Assembly: GCF_041435215.1 (NCBI RefSeq)
Contig: NZ_CP108394.1
Span: 930,001 to 994,000 of the forward strand
Reading direction: 5' to 3'
From: Streptomyces sp. NBC_01314
Lineage (GTDB): Bacteria; Actinomycetota; Actinomycetes; Streptomycetales; Streptomycetaceae
Length of the DNA: 64,000 nucleotides
The translations under genes were made by a program, and so were the position numbers. Positions 9,103-17,341 of the stretch are shown in pieces. The notes below the pieces were generated by a model, which saw only the letters and a program-made list of their open reading frames with translations, did no database searches and was not told the origin of the DNA. The first letter of the stretch is position 1. Every line of letters starts with the position of its first letter.

Positions 9103-10161
9103 ATGGACGACCCCCTGTACCGGCCGCCCATCGTGCGGCAGGTCTCCGAACTCATCGGCGCCACCCCGCTGTTCGAGCTGGCCCGTACGGAGAGCGACAC
9201 CCGGCTGCTGCTGAAGCTGGAGCAGTTCAACCCGACCGGCACGGCCAAGATACGGATGGCCCGGCAGATGGTCGTCGACGCCGAGGAACGTGGCCTGCTG
9301 CGCCCCGGCGGCCGGATCATCGAGTCGACCTCGGGCAACACCGGGCTCGGCCTGGCCGTCGTGGCCGCCGAACGCGGCTACACCTTCACCGCCGTCGTCG
9401 ACCACCACGCGGCCGTCGACAAACTGCGCGCGATGAAGGCCCTCGGTGCGGAGCTGGTGTACGTCGCCGACGACGGGGACGAGGAACTGGCCACCGCCGC
9501 CCGCGAGGAGTTCGCGGAGAAAATGGCCGCCGAGTCCGACAACGCCTACTTCACCGAGCAGCACAACAACATGGCCAACGGGGTGGGCTACCACCCGGTG
9601 GCCAGGGAACTCCACGCCGCGTTGGACGGTCGTATCGACGTCCTCATCGGCGCGGTGGGCACCGGCGGCGGGCTGTTCGGGACCGGGGGCCCGCTGCGGG
9701 AGACCGTTCCCGGGGTACGGATCGTCGGCGTGGAGCCGAAGGGCTCGATCGCGTTCGGGCCGCCGGCGCACGACTACCACCAGTCGGGCACCGGAACGCC
9801 CGAGGGCGCGACGATCGGGGCGATGGTCGACTACTCGCTGCTGGACGAGGGCGTGAAGGTGGGCGACATCGAGGCGTTCGGCACCGCGCGGGCCGTAGCC
9901 CGGCGCACCGGGCTGCTCCTCGGCGGCTCGGCGGGCGGAGTCGTGTACGAGGCACTGACCCGGCTGTCCTCACTGCCGCCCGGCACCACTATGGTCGCGT
10001 TGATCAACGACGGCGGGGAGAAGTACATGGACACCGTCTTCGACGACGACTGGATGGCCGCCCGTGATCTTCTCTCCCCCCAAGTGGAGCGAGAGGTCGA
10101 CGAGTTGCTGACCAAACTCCGCCGCACCGCAGCACCCGATTCCCCGCAGGAACAGAACTGA
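9103..10161 (+). CDS. SbnA-like PLP-dependent synthase (cysteine synthase family)
   Basis: A 352-residue fold-type II PLP enzyme. The cofactor lysine lies in FNPTGTAKIRMARQM, the asparagine loop is STSGNTGLGLAV, and the phosphate-binding glycine stretch is GAVGTGGGLFGTGG. It resembles cysteine synthase and SbnA, which joins O-phospho-L-serine to the amine of glutamate. The usual NPxGSxKDR motif reads NPTGTAKIR here, so an expected acidic residue is isoleucine; the subgroup may use another nucleophile or acceptor. ATG at 9103 is preceded by an AGGAG site. It is the likely bond-forming enzyme of the metallophore operon. Confidence 0.82.
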   Translation: MDDPLYRPPIVRQVSELIGATPLFELARTESDTRLLLKLEQFNPTGTAKIRMARQMVVDAEERGLLRPGGRIIESTSGNTGLGLAVVAAERGYTFTAVVDHHAAVDKLRAMKALGAELVYVADDGDEELATAAREEFAEKMAAESDNAYFTEQHNNMANGVGYHPVARELHAALDGRIDVLIGAVGTGGGLFGTGGPLRETVPGVRIVGVEPKGSIAFGPPAHDYHQSGTGTPEGATIGAMVDYSLLDEGVKVGDIEAFGTARAVARRTGLLLGGSAGGVVYEALTRLSSLPPGTTMVALINDGGEKYMDTVFDDDWMAARDLLSPQVEREVDELLTKLRRTAAPDSPQEQN

Positions 10162-11573
10162 TGCCACCCGCCTTCGCCCGCCTCCTCACGGACAGCCGTG
10201 CCCTGGCCACGCTCGCCGTCCCGCTCGCGCTCACCCAGCTCGCCCAGGTCGCGCTCACCACCACCGACACGATCATGATGGGCCTGCTCGGCACCGAGGC
10301 CCTGGCCGCCGGCGGCCTCGCCCTGGTCGTCTTCAACCAGCTGCGCACCATGGGTGTCGGCCTGGTCACCGCAGTCGGCAACCAGGTCGCCGCGGCGGAC
10401 GCGCGCGCCGAGACGCGGGGCACGGAGACGAACGACGCCGATGCGCGCGCCGCCATTGAGGAGGTCCGGGACCTGGTTCGGGCCAGCCTGCTGCTGTCCA
10501 CGCTCGCGGGTCTCGCGGGCGCGCTGCTGATGGTGGCGATCGGGCACGCCGTGGTGTTCCTCGGCCAGGACCCGGACGTCGTCGACGCGGCGAAGCCCGT
10601 GCTGTACGCGCTGGCGCCCGGACTGCTGCCGTGCCTGTGGTTCCAGGCGATCCGCCAGTTCACGGTCGGCATGCGCCGCCCGCAGGCTCTGCTGCGCATC
10701 ACGATCGCCTCGATCGCTGTCAACGCGGGCCTCAACTGGGTCTTCATCCACGGCACTTGGGGTCTGCCGAAGCTGGGGCTGCCGGGCATCGGGCTCGCCA
10801 CGACCTCGGTGTACGCGCTGTCGTTCCTGGCGCTGTACCTCTCCGCCCGACGCGACCCACGGTTGGCTCCGGTGCTGTCGCTGAGCATCTGGAAGACCCG
10901 CCCTGCCACTCTGCGCCGGCTCACCGGCCTGGGCGCGCCGATCGCCGCCACCTACGGCTCGGAGGCGGGCTTCTTCTCCGTCGTCGCCCTGCTGGTGGGC
11001 AGCTTCGGCACGGCGGCGCTGGCCGCGCACACCGCCGTCAACCAGCTCGTCTACATCGTCTTCCAGATCGCCGTCGGCCTCTCCCACGCCGCGTCCCTCG
11101 GCGTCAGCCGTGAACTCGCCCTCGGTGACACGGCGGCTGCCCGGCGGCTGAAGTCGACGGCACTGGCATGTGCCGCCGCGGTCATGGCGGCGGTGGCGCT
11201 GGTGTACGTCGTACTGCCGGGCCTGGTGCTGGCGCCGTTCTTCGAGGGCGAGAGCCGAGCGGCCACCGACCTCGCCACGAACCTCCTCCTGATCGCCGCG
11301 GTGATGCAGTTCTTCGACTGCGCCCAGAACATAGGCGTCGGCCTCCTGCGCGGCCTCGACGACACCAAGGGCGGCTTCCGCGTCACCCTGGTCGGCTACT
11401 GGCTCGTCGGCCTGCCCGCCGCCGCGCTCCTCGGCTTCGCCACAGGCTGGCACACCATCGGTATCTGGCTCGGCCTGCTCACCGGCCTCGCCACCACCGC
11501 ACTGCTCCTGCTGCGCCGCTTCGACCGAGGCCTCCGGCTTCGGGGAGCCCCCACGGCGGTGGCGGCCTCCTGA
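10161..11573 (+). CDS. MATE-family multidrug/metabolite efflux transporter
   Basis: A 470-residue polytopic membrane protein with about twelve hydrophobic segments in two similar halves. The start ALTQLAQVALTTTDTIMMGLLG is the typical MATE N-terminal helix. MATE proteins export cationic or amphiphilic small molecules with Na+ or H+ antiport. Its ATG overlaps the previous stop by one base (TGATG), so it is co-translated with the PLP enzymes and is the obvious exporter of their product. It is the last intact gene of the operon; a decayed gene on the other strand follows within 3 bp. Confidence 0.9.
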   Translation: MPPAFARLLTDSRALATLAVPLALTQLAQVALTTTDTIMMGLLGTEALAAGGLALVVFNQLRTMGVGLVTAVGNQVAAADARAETRGTETNDADARAAIEEVRDLVRASLLLSTLAGLAGALLMVAIGHAVVFLGQDPDVVDAAKPVLYALAPGLLPCLWFQAIRQFTVGMRRPQALLRITIASIAVNAGLNWVFIHGTWGLPKLGLPGIGLATTSVYALSFLALYLSARRDPRLAPVLSLSIWKTRPATLRRLTGLGAPIAATYGSEAGFFSVVALLVGSFGTAALAAHTAVNQLVYIVFQIAVGLSHAASLGVSRELALGDTAAARRLKSTALACAAAVMAAVALVYVVLPGLVLAPFFEGESRAATDLATNLLLIAAVMQFFDCAQNIGVGLLRGLDDTKGGFRVTLVGYWLVGLPAAALLGFATGWHTIGIWLGLLTGLATTALLLLRRFDRGLRLRGAPTAVAAS

Positions 11574-11575
11574 CA

Positions 11576-11755
11576 GCCGACGCCGGTCCTCATCACCGCG
11601 AGCGGGTCGGACGCCGGCCCCGGCTCGGACGGCACGATCCGGTCCACGAGCACCATGCGATCGATCGGCGCCCCTCGAAACGTCCGCGTCCTGAGCAGTG
11701 CGCTGGTGACCAGTCGCCCCAGGAAGCCAAAGCCACCCGTGATGACGATCCTCAT
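11576..11755 (-). pseudogene. N-terminal remnant of an NAD-dependent epimerase/dehydratase (extended SDR)
   Basis: The minus-strand frame from the ATG at 11755 reads MRIVITGGFGFLGRLVTSAL and later DRMVLVDRIV. This is the start of an extended SDR, with the NAD-binding GGxGFLG motif and the acidic residue after strand 2, as in D-erythronate dehydrogenase-like proteins. After about 60 residues the similarity stops at the tail of the MATE gene, and the frame continues as antisense of that gene. The remaining ~250 residues of a normal family member are missing. The metallophore operon, or its end, probably replaced the rest of this gene. Confidence 0.6.
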
Positions 11756-12077
11756 GCGGTGCCTCCCTGTAGTCGAATCCGGGAGTGCAGCATGCCCACG
11801 GATACCTCCGGGAACCGGCGGACAGCCCTCGCCCCCGGCCGATTCCCCACGGGGTCGCGGCCGCGGACAGCGGCAGCGCCCCATGCGGTGCGAGCGAGTA
11901 CGGGGCTCTCACATCGGCCCCTTCACCATGCCACAAGGTCGTCACACCGTGAACGCGTAGCCTGCACACGATGCATGATGCCCCCTCAGAAATTCTCTGA
12001 GCGGATCGATCCGCCACTCAGCATCGACGTCTTCCGCCTCTTCCACCTCTCCGCCCGAGCTCAGGCGGGCACTCGCT
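11756..12077. other. Intergenic stretch without a recognisable gene
   Basis: Beyond the epimerase remnant (11576-11755) I see no coding signature on either strand up to the palindrome at 12078. Short open frames exist, but their composition and sequence look like shadows. This stretch may hold the old promoter of the lost epimerase gene. Confidence 0.4.
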
Positions 12078-12102
12078 AAGGTGACTGCCTGGCAGTCACC
12101 TT
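12078..12102. promoter_or_regulatory. Palindrome just upstream of the 12111 gene
   Basis: AAGGTGACTGCC and GGCAGTCACCTT are perfect 12-base reverse complements separated by one base, ending 8 bp before the proposed ATG at 12111. The position fits an operator or an mRNA hairpin that would cover the ribosome site. No regulator gene is adjacent. Confidence 0.5.
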
Positions 12103-12110
12103 CCTCTGGA

Positions 12111-12839
12111 ATGAAGTTCAGGATGCACATCCTGGATGACCCGTCCGAGCTCTCGGCGCGCGCACAGGACCTGCTGCGCCGGACAGGCCGGCGCGAGTGC
12201 CCTTCTCGGTTCACTCTGCCGATAGAGCTTTGGCAGGTGCACAACCACGCGGGGAGACTCGTGCCCGCCCCCATGGAACTCATCATCCGATGCGAGGGAT
12301 TCGAGCAGAGGTTCGGAGGTCTGCGCTATGAGGTACGAAGTACCCGGGTCGTGAACGAGGACCGGTACGAGGCCGTGCGCAGGTGGGAGTACGACCACCT
12401 CGGGGTGAGGACGCGAGCATGGCAGGACCCCGCAAGAGGGGGCTGGTACTTCGAATGGAGCGGCGAGCGGGTGTCGAAGCCGTGCCGGGACTTGATCCAC
12501 ACCGACGGCAGTGTGGGCACCGACATCGACGGCGGGAGTCCGTACCTCCCCATCGCGCCGTCCGTCCCGCATCTGATCGAATCACATGCCCTCACCGACA
12601 TTGTCTCGACGTGGAAGCCCTGGCTCGTGGGCAGTCTCGGGGCCTCGGCCGTCACGCTCCTGGACGGCCTGGTGGAAGTGCCCGAAGCCTCTTGGGGTTC
12701 CTCGCGGTGGCGGCTGTCGGACACCGTTGCCGTCATGGACTACGTCACCTGGGATCGCAAGAACCCGCGCCGCTCGACGCTCGTCTGGTCTCGCGACGAA
12801 GCCGGTCACCGTCAGGTGCGGGCGGTCCTGGGCGGATGA
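12111..12839 (+). CDS. Hypothetical protein, 242 residues
   Basis: I do not recognise this family. The protein is soluble-looking, rich in tryptophan and charged residues, with no signal peptide, membrane segment or obvious catalytic motif; segments such as RRWEYDHLGVRTRAW and YVTWDRKNPRRS stand out. Codon use is typical of the window, so it should be a real gene. ATG at 12111 is preceded by CTCTGGA; a GTG at 12081 inside the palindrome is also open, and another ATG lies at 12123. It has no operon partner. It may be an immunity or SUKH-like protein, but that is only a guess from size. Confidence 0.6.
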   Translation: MKFRMHILDDPSELSARAQDLLRRTGRRECPSRFTLPIELWQVHNHAGRLVPAPMELIIRCEGFEQRFGGLRYEVRSTRVVNEDRYEAVRRWEYDHLGVRTRAWQDPARGGWYFEWSGERVSKPCRDLIHTDGSVGTDIDGGSPYLPIAPSVPHLIESHALTDIVSTWKPWLVGSLGASAVTLLDGLVEVPEASWGSSRWRLSDTVAVMDYVTWDRKNPRRSTLVWSRDEAGHRQVRAVLGG

Positions 12840-12896
12840 CGGCACGGGCCCACGATCAGGGCGACGCCGTGACCGGCGGTGGCACGACCCCGTAGA

Positions 12897-12920
12897 GGCG
12901 CCGATCCGGGATCAGGCGCC
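12897..12920. terminator. Possible terminator hairpin between convergent genes
   Basis: GGCGCCGATCC and GATCAGGCGCC can pair with one bulged base around a short loop. The site lies between two convergent genes (ends at 12839 and 13014). Nothing else is seen in this 174-bp gap. Confidence 0.4.
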
Positions 12921-13013
12921 CACAGGGTGCTCCCTCGGCGGCGGGCGGGGGCGAGGACGGCTCGGACGTACCGTTTGCCCGCGCTCCGGCCCGGGGCTGT
13001 GACGGCACCTCTG

Positions 13014-13775
13014 TCAGGTCAGGACCGGAGACCTGGTCAACCCGCTGACGAGCTCACCGAATTCGACACGCTGCCGGGTGGTCAGGGCGGCGTAGAGCGG
13101 CGCCTGCAGCTCGGTGGTCAGTCGCTCGGCACGCTGCCATCGGGGAAGCAGGGCCGCGGCTGCGGGGCCGGGTTGTGTCCAGCCGTAGTGGGCTGCCTGC
13201 TCGCTGCCGAGGTTGACGACCATGGCCGCCTGGGCGGTCAGCCCACACAGGCGCACCGCGGCCAGGTGGCAGGCACCGCGGTGCTCTCGCAGCACATGTA
13301 CGCGCTGCATCGCCGCACCGACCGGGTCCGCGTCGGGGCAGGGCTGTGCACGCCAGCCGGCGAACAAGGGCAGCGCGTCCGCGTCGGCGGCGTCGATCAG
13401 CTGCTGCGCCAGGCGGTTGAAGTGCTCCACGTCGACGTCGCCGGGAATGTGCGTACGTCCCCACTGCCGGATGGCCCGGGTGTAACAGGCGGCAGCGTCC
13501 TCTGCCGACATCACGGCCTGTCCCGCCGACCAGCCTGCGGATATCAGGCCGGGGCCGAGGAAGCCCTGGATCGCCTGGACCACGGGGACGGGCACCTCGC
13601 CGAGCACCCCGAACCGGCCACGGCAGTAGAAGCCGCGCCCCGGAGGGAAACCCGCGCGCAGACCAATGTCGCGGGTCGCTTCATCGGACATGAACTCGTC
13701 ACCGAAGTCATGGATGGGCCGGGCCACGGCGTCGATGCAGTCGAGGATCTCCATGCGCCAAAGATCGCGCACCAT
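13014..13775 (-). CDS. SCO6745-family protein
   Basis: About 253 residues matching the Streptomyces SCO6745 family: an ARPIH-type segment near the N-terminus, a middle block with GLGPGLISAGWSAG, and a C-terminal EHRGACHLAAVRLCGLTAQA helix. Family members are all-helical and usually annotated as hypothetical or helix-turn-helix-like; their function is unknown. Several starts are in frame (13790, 13775, 13754), none with a strong ribosome site; 13754 gives the N-terminus most like relatives. The gene is divergent from a LysR regulator 58 bp away, which probably controls it. Confidence 0.65.
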   Translation of the reverse strand: MVRDLWRMEILDCIDAVARPIHDFGDEFMSDEATRDIGLRAGFPPGRGFYCRGRFGVLGEVPVPVVQAIQGFLGPGLISAGWSAGQAVMSAEDAAACYTRAIRQWGRTHIPGDVDVEHFNRLAQQLIDAADADALPLFAGWRAQPCPDADPVGAAMQRVHVLREHRGACHLAAVRLCGLTAQAAMVVNLGSEQAAHYGWTQPGPAAAALLPRWQRAERLTTELQAPLYAALTTRQRVEFGELVSGLTRSPVLT

Positions 13776-13833
13776 GACTCGACAAGACAAGGGGAGGTTT
13801 TCTCCGGCGACCCTTTAGGTAATCTATCGATTC

Positions 13834-14745
13834 ATGCTGGACATCCGCCGTCTGCACATGCTCAAGACCGTCGTCGCGCGCGGCTCCATCGCGGCAGCCG
13901 CCCAGTCACTGGCCCTTTCCGCCGGGGCCGTGTCCCAACAACTGTCCGCGCTGCGGCGCGAAGTCGGCGTCGATCTGCTGCGCCCCGACGGACGGACCGT
14001 GGCGTTGACCGAGGCGGGGCGGGTGCTCGTCGAACACGCCGACCGGATCTTCGGCGCCGTACAGGAGGCCGAGAACGCCGTCGCGGCGGTCAAAGGCACG
14101 GTCGGCGCCACTACCTCCCTGGCCGCGTTGCCGTCGACCGTCGCCCGCATCGTGGCCCCCGCACTGACCTCACTGGCCTCGCGACACCCGCAGCTCACCG
14201 TCACCTGCCTCGTCACCGACCAGGCGCAGCTACGGGAACTCGCACTCGGAACCGTCGATGTGGTGCTCGGACAGCGATATCTCCACCTGCCCGACAACAC
14301 GCCCCGTGGCGTCGACGCCTACCGACTGCTCGACGATCCCCTGCTGGTCGTCACCGCGGCGGACCAAGGAGGCCAACGACCCATCGCGCTACGGGAACTG
14401 GCCACCCACAGCCTCGCCGTGCCACCCCCGGCCACGGACTGTGGACAGGCCATCCTGCACGCCTGCCACCAAGCCGGTTTCACACCTTCGACGCCCTACG
14501 TCACCACCGACATCGCGGCCCAGCTCACCCTGGCACGGGCCGGCCTCGCCACCGCGCTCATCCCCCGGATGGCCATCGACCCGGCCACCCCCGGAATCCA
14601 CGCCTCGCTCATCGAGGACCACCCGATCCACCGCCTGTTGTTCGCCGCGACGCGTCACACCGACACCGCCAACCCCACGACCACCGCCGTCATCGCCGCA
14701 CTGCGCACAGCCGCTCTGCACGGCACACCGGGCACATCCCCTTGA
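13834..14745 (+). CDS. LysR-family transcriptional regulator
   Basis: 303 residues. The N-terminal winged helix-turn-helix is clear (LHMLKTVVARGSIAAAAQSL, then SAGAVSQQLSALRREVGVDL), followed by the linker helix and a type 2 periplasmic-binding-like effector domain. LysR proteins normally control the divergently transcribed neighbour, here the SCO6745-family gene, from the short shared promoter (13776-13833), which contains the AT-rich TAGGTAATCTATCGATT. The effector is unknown. The gene is convergent with the NIPSNAP gene, whose stop codon lies one base away. Confidence 0.9.
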   Translation: MLDIRRLHMLKTVVARGSIAAAAQSLALSAGAVSQQLSALRREVGVDLLRPDGRTVALTEAGRVLVEHADRIFGAVQEAENAVAAVKGTVGATTSLAALPSTVARIVAPALTSLASRHPQLTVTCLVTDQAQLRELALGTVDVVLGQRYLHLPDNTPRGVDAYRLLDDPLLVVTAADQGGQRPIALRELATHSLAVPPPATDCGQAILHACHQAGFTPSTPYVTTDIAAQLTLARAGLATALIPRMAIDPATPGIHASLIEDHPIHRLLFAATRHTDTANPTTTAVIAALRTAALHGTPGTSP

Positions 14746-14746
14746 T

Positions 14747-15058
14747 CTAGGACGCTCCGTCGAGCGGTCGCAGGAAGCGGCGTTCGTACCGCTTGATGCA
14801 ACGCGTCCGGCGAGCCAGCTCGAAGGCCTCCTGGCATTCCGGATCAGACATGCTGTCCGTGCGGTACTGCTCGTACTCGGCGAGACCGGGGAAGGAAAAG
14901 AGAGCGTAGGCGATGTCGCTGTCACCCTCGCTCGGCAGGAAGTATCCGTGGTGCGTCCCGCCGAAACGGTTGACCAGCCCGATCCAGCGGCGGCCGTACT
15001 CCTCGAAGTCCGCCAGTTTGTCGGCGTCGATCTCGTACCTCAGATGAATAGTGATCAT
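14747..15058 (-). CDS. NIPSNAP-family small protein
   Basis: A 103-residue protein beginning MITIHLRYEIDADKLADFEE with the NIPSNAP-type ferredoxin-like fold signature (NRFGGTHHGYFLPSEG, then AYALFSFPGLAEYEQY). These dimeric alpha+beta-barrel proteins resemble small monooxygenases and dehydratases; the biochemical role is usually unknown. ATG at 15058 is preceded by GTAGG. The frame remains open upstream to a TTG at 15352, but that stretch overlaps the next gene antisense and has no family similarity. It is a single-gene unit. Confidence 0.85.
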   Translation of the reverse strand: MITIHLRYEIDADKLADFEEYGRRWIGLVNRFGGTHHGYFLPSEGDSDIAYALFSFPGLAEYEQYRTDSMSDPECQEAFELARRTRCIKRYERRFLRPLDGAS

Positions 15059-15179
15059 GCCTACATGATGCGGCGAGACGCCCAGGATCGAGGCGGCCGT
15101 CCTGAGCGAGGCTTCCGCCTCCGGTCCGGCGGCACTCGATACCCGGCGCCTGCGCCACAGCCAGAAGGAGTTCGCCCTC

Positions 15180-16289
15180 TCAGCCGAATCGCAGGATGCG
15201 TGGGGCGAAGGTCCCCTCGGGGCCGGCGGCACGGCCGACCGACCACACCGTCGCCGTGCCCGGCACCGGCGCCAGCCGCAGCATGGAGGAATCACCCTCC
15301 CCGGCCACCGCCGGTTCGCTGTACTCGGTGAATGACTGTCCGTTCCAGGCAAGGAAGTCGGGTCCTGGCACCAACGGTGGATTGCTGCCCGGCGGACCCC
15401 ACTTCTCGGAACGGGCCACCGCGACCCAGGCCAGCTCGCCCGACGTGTCGGGCGCCAGAGAGCTGATCGAGCCGAAGTCGCTGGGTACGGTCACCCGGCT
15501 CCACTCCTGCCCGTCGAAGCGGACCAGCAGGGGCGGAATCGGTCGCCCCACCGGGCCGCCGACGAACCCGGCCGTGCCCCCCGCCCACACCTCCGTCGGG
15601 GAGACCGCCAGCACACTGCTCACGGCCGACCGCGGGAACCCGTCCACGATCGTCTGCTGCCACGTCTGCCCGTTCCAGTGCGACACGGCCGCGCCCGAGC
15701 CGGCGGCGCCCGCGGCCCAGACGTCGTCGGCCGCCAGGATGTGCAGGCCGTACACGGCTCCCGGCGGCACCGGCACGTCCCGCCAGCCGCGCCCGTCCCA
15801 GCGCAGCAATACCTGCGCGCCCTCCCGCGAACCGATCAGCCAGGTCTCACCACCACCGGCGACGGCCTTGCTCAGCACGACACCGCGCGGGGGCCGGCTC
15901 TCGGACCAGGCGTCGCCGTCGAAGCGGAGGAGGTGGGCGGCGCCCGCCGCGTCACGGCCGACCGCCCAGACCGCGGTCGGTGAGGTCGCGGCGACGGACA
16001 GCAGCTCTCCCTGCCAGCCGATCCCGGGCAGCGGCTGGCGTTGCCACGCGGATCCGTCCCAGCGCAGCACCAGCGGGAAGCCCGGCGCCTCGCGACCGAC
16101 GGCGTCGGCACCCACCGCCCAAGCCCGGTCAGGCCCGAACGCCACGGCCTCGTTGAGCCCGGTCTGTGGGCGGACCTGGGCCGGGACCGGAACGTGTTGC
16201 CAGGACAGGGTGTCCGCCGCCGCCGAGGTCATGATGGTGAGGATGGTCAATGCGGCAGCGAGCGCCGCGACGAGAAGTCTGCGTGCCAT
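15180..16289 (-). CDS. Secreted beta-propeller-like protein (second of a tandem pair)
   Basis: 369 residues with a clear Sec signal peptide (MARRLLVAALAAALTILTIM, cleavage near SAAA-DT). The mature part is built of repeats of about 45-50 residues with the pattern WAVG...LLRWDG..W, for example VWAVGRDAAGAAHLLRFDG and VWAAGAAGSGAAVSHWNG, suggesting a six- or seven-bladed propeller. Function unknown; such proteins are often surface-exposed or bind polymers. It begins 2 bp after the stop of the upstream paralogue, so the two are co-expressed. No anchor or catalytic motif is visible. Confidence 0.75.
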   Translation of the reverse strand: MARRLLVAALAAALTILTIMTSAAADTLSWQHVPVPAQVRPQTGLNEAVAFGPDRAWAVGADAVGREAPGFPLVLRWDGSAWQRQPLPGIGWQGELLSVAATSPTAVWAVGRDAAGAAHLLRFDGDAWSESRPPRGVVLSKAVAGGGETWLIGSREGAQVLLRWDGRGWRDVPVPPGAVYGLHILAADDVWAAGAAGSGAAVSHWNGQTWQQTIVDGFPRSAVSSVLAVSPTEVWAGGTAGFVGGPVGRPIPPLLVRFDGQEWSRVTVPSDFGSISSLAPDTSGELAWVAVARSEKWGPPGSNPPLVPGPDFLAWNGQSFTEYSEPAVAGEGDSSMLRLAPVPGTATVWSVGRAAGPEGTFAPRILRFG

Positions 16290-16291
16290 GG

Positions 16292-17341
16292 TCAGCCTCC
16301 CAGCCGCTCGCTCATCAGGTTCGGTTTCGAGCCGTAGATCTCGACGGTCCCGAAGGACATCAGCGCGGAGCCGGCCTTCGCCAGTGCGCGCGGTTTGACG
16401 TCGATCGCGTTCGTGCGCTCGGGGCCGTAGGAGAAGGTGGTGCGCGAGCCGTCCACCCGTGCGTACTTCGACTGGAACGCGCGGTCGCTGCGCACGGGCA
16501 GCCACAGCGCGCCATCGTGGCCGCGCACCATGGCCTCGGTGTCGGTGTCGCCCAGCGGTGGGTGGGCGGTGCGCCAGGCGTGCCCGTTGCCGGTCATCAC
16601 GTAGGTGCGGGCCACGCCTTCGGTGTACTGACTGCCGCCGATCGTGACCCGGCCGGACGGTTCGAGAAGGATGGTGTGCACGTTGCTGTTCGGTGGCAGC
16701 GGCACCTTCGCCTCCCGCCACGCCGTGCCGTTCCAGCGCAGGACGGTGCCCCCCGTGCTGGTGTCGGCCCAGGCCCAGGCGTCGGTGGCACTGCGCGCGG
16801 TGATCCCCATCAGGAACAGCACACCGTCCGGGGTGGACTGTGCGGTCCAGCCGGAGCCGTCGTAGTGCAACACCTTCAGCCCGGTCTCGTCCTCCCCTAC
16901 CACCCACGCGGCACCCGGTACCGCGGTGAAGTCCTGGTAGGTCCACAGGGTCTGCGGCAGCGGGACGGCACTCCACCCTTGCGCCGACCGGCGCAGGATC
17001 TCCCCCGCCCCCTCGCGGATGTGGAGGATCCACACCTCGTTGCCGACGAACTGCACCTTGCCGAGCCGGCCCGGCTCGTCGGCGCCGGGGAACGTGGTGT
17101 CCCGGCTCCACGCCGTGCCGTTCCACCGGTACAGCGTCGGCCGCATTCCATCGGTGGCGAGTTCGTACCCGGTCGCCCACGCCTCGCCCGGCCCGCGGGC
17201 GGCGAGATCGGACACGGTCACCGGCGGGGCCGCCGCCGGCACCGGCAGCGCCGACCAGCTCGGCGTCACAGCCGCGGCCGGCGACACCACCGCGGCACAG
17301 GCGATCACAAGGCAGACAATGACCGTACGGAGACCGTTCAC
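16292..17341 (-). CDS. Secreted beta-propeller-like protein (first of a tandem pair)
   Basis: About 349 residues from the GTG at 17341, which has a TGGGGGG ribosome site 6 bp upstream; a longer open frame begins at 17386. The signal peptide is VNGLRTVIVCLVIACAAVV, with cleavage near SPAAA. The mature chain repeats the LYRWNGTAW / LHYDGSGW / VLRWNGTAW pattern, one per putative blade, as in the downstream gene. The two proteins probably arose by duplication and may work together outside the cell. I do not know their ligand. Confidence 0.72.
   Translation of the reverse strand: MNGLRTVIVCLVIACAAVVSPAAAVTPSWSALPVPAAAPPVTVSDLAARGPGEAWATGYELATDGMRPTLYRWNGTAWSRDTTFPGADEPGRLGKVQFVGNEVWILHIREGAGEILRRSAQGWSAVPLPQTLWTYQDFTAVPGAAWVVGEDETGLKVLHYDGSGWTAQSTPDGVLFLMGITARSATDAWAWADTSTGGTVLRWNGTAWREAKVPLPPNSNVHTILLEPSGRVTIGGSQYTEGVARTYVMTGNGHAWRTAHPPLGDTDTEAMVRGHDGALWLPVRSDRAFQSKYARVDGSRTTFSYGPERTNAIDVKPRALAKAGSALMSFGTVEIYGSKPNLMSERLGG

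Noticed and set aside
5722..10161. Staphyloferrin B cluster proper
   Set aside because: SbnA/B/H-like enzymes are present, but the NIS synthetases (SbnC, SbnE, SbnF) and citrate synthase (SbnG) are absent.
9831..12017. Minus-strand frame of over 700 codons antisense to the MATE gene
   Set aside because: Gln/Arg/Gly-rich shadow with no domains; the MATE protein on the other strand is unambiguous.
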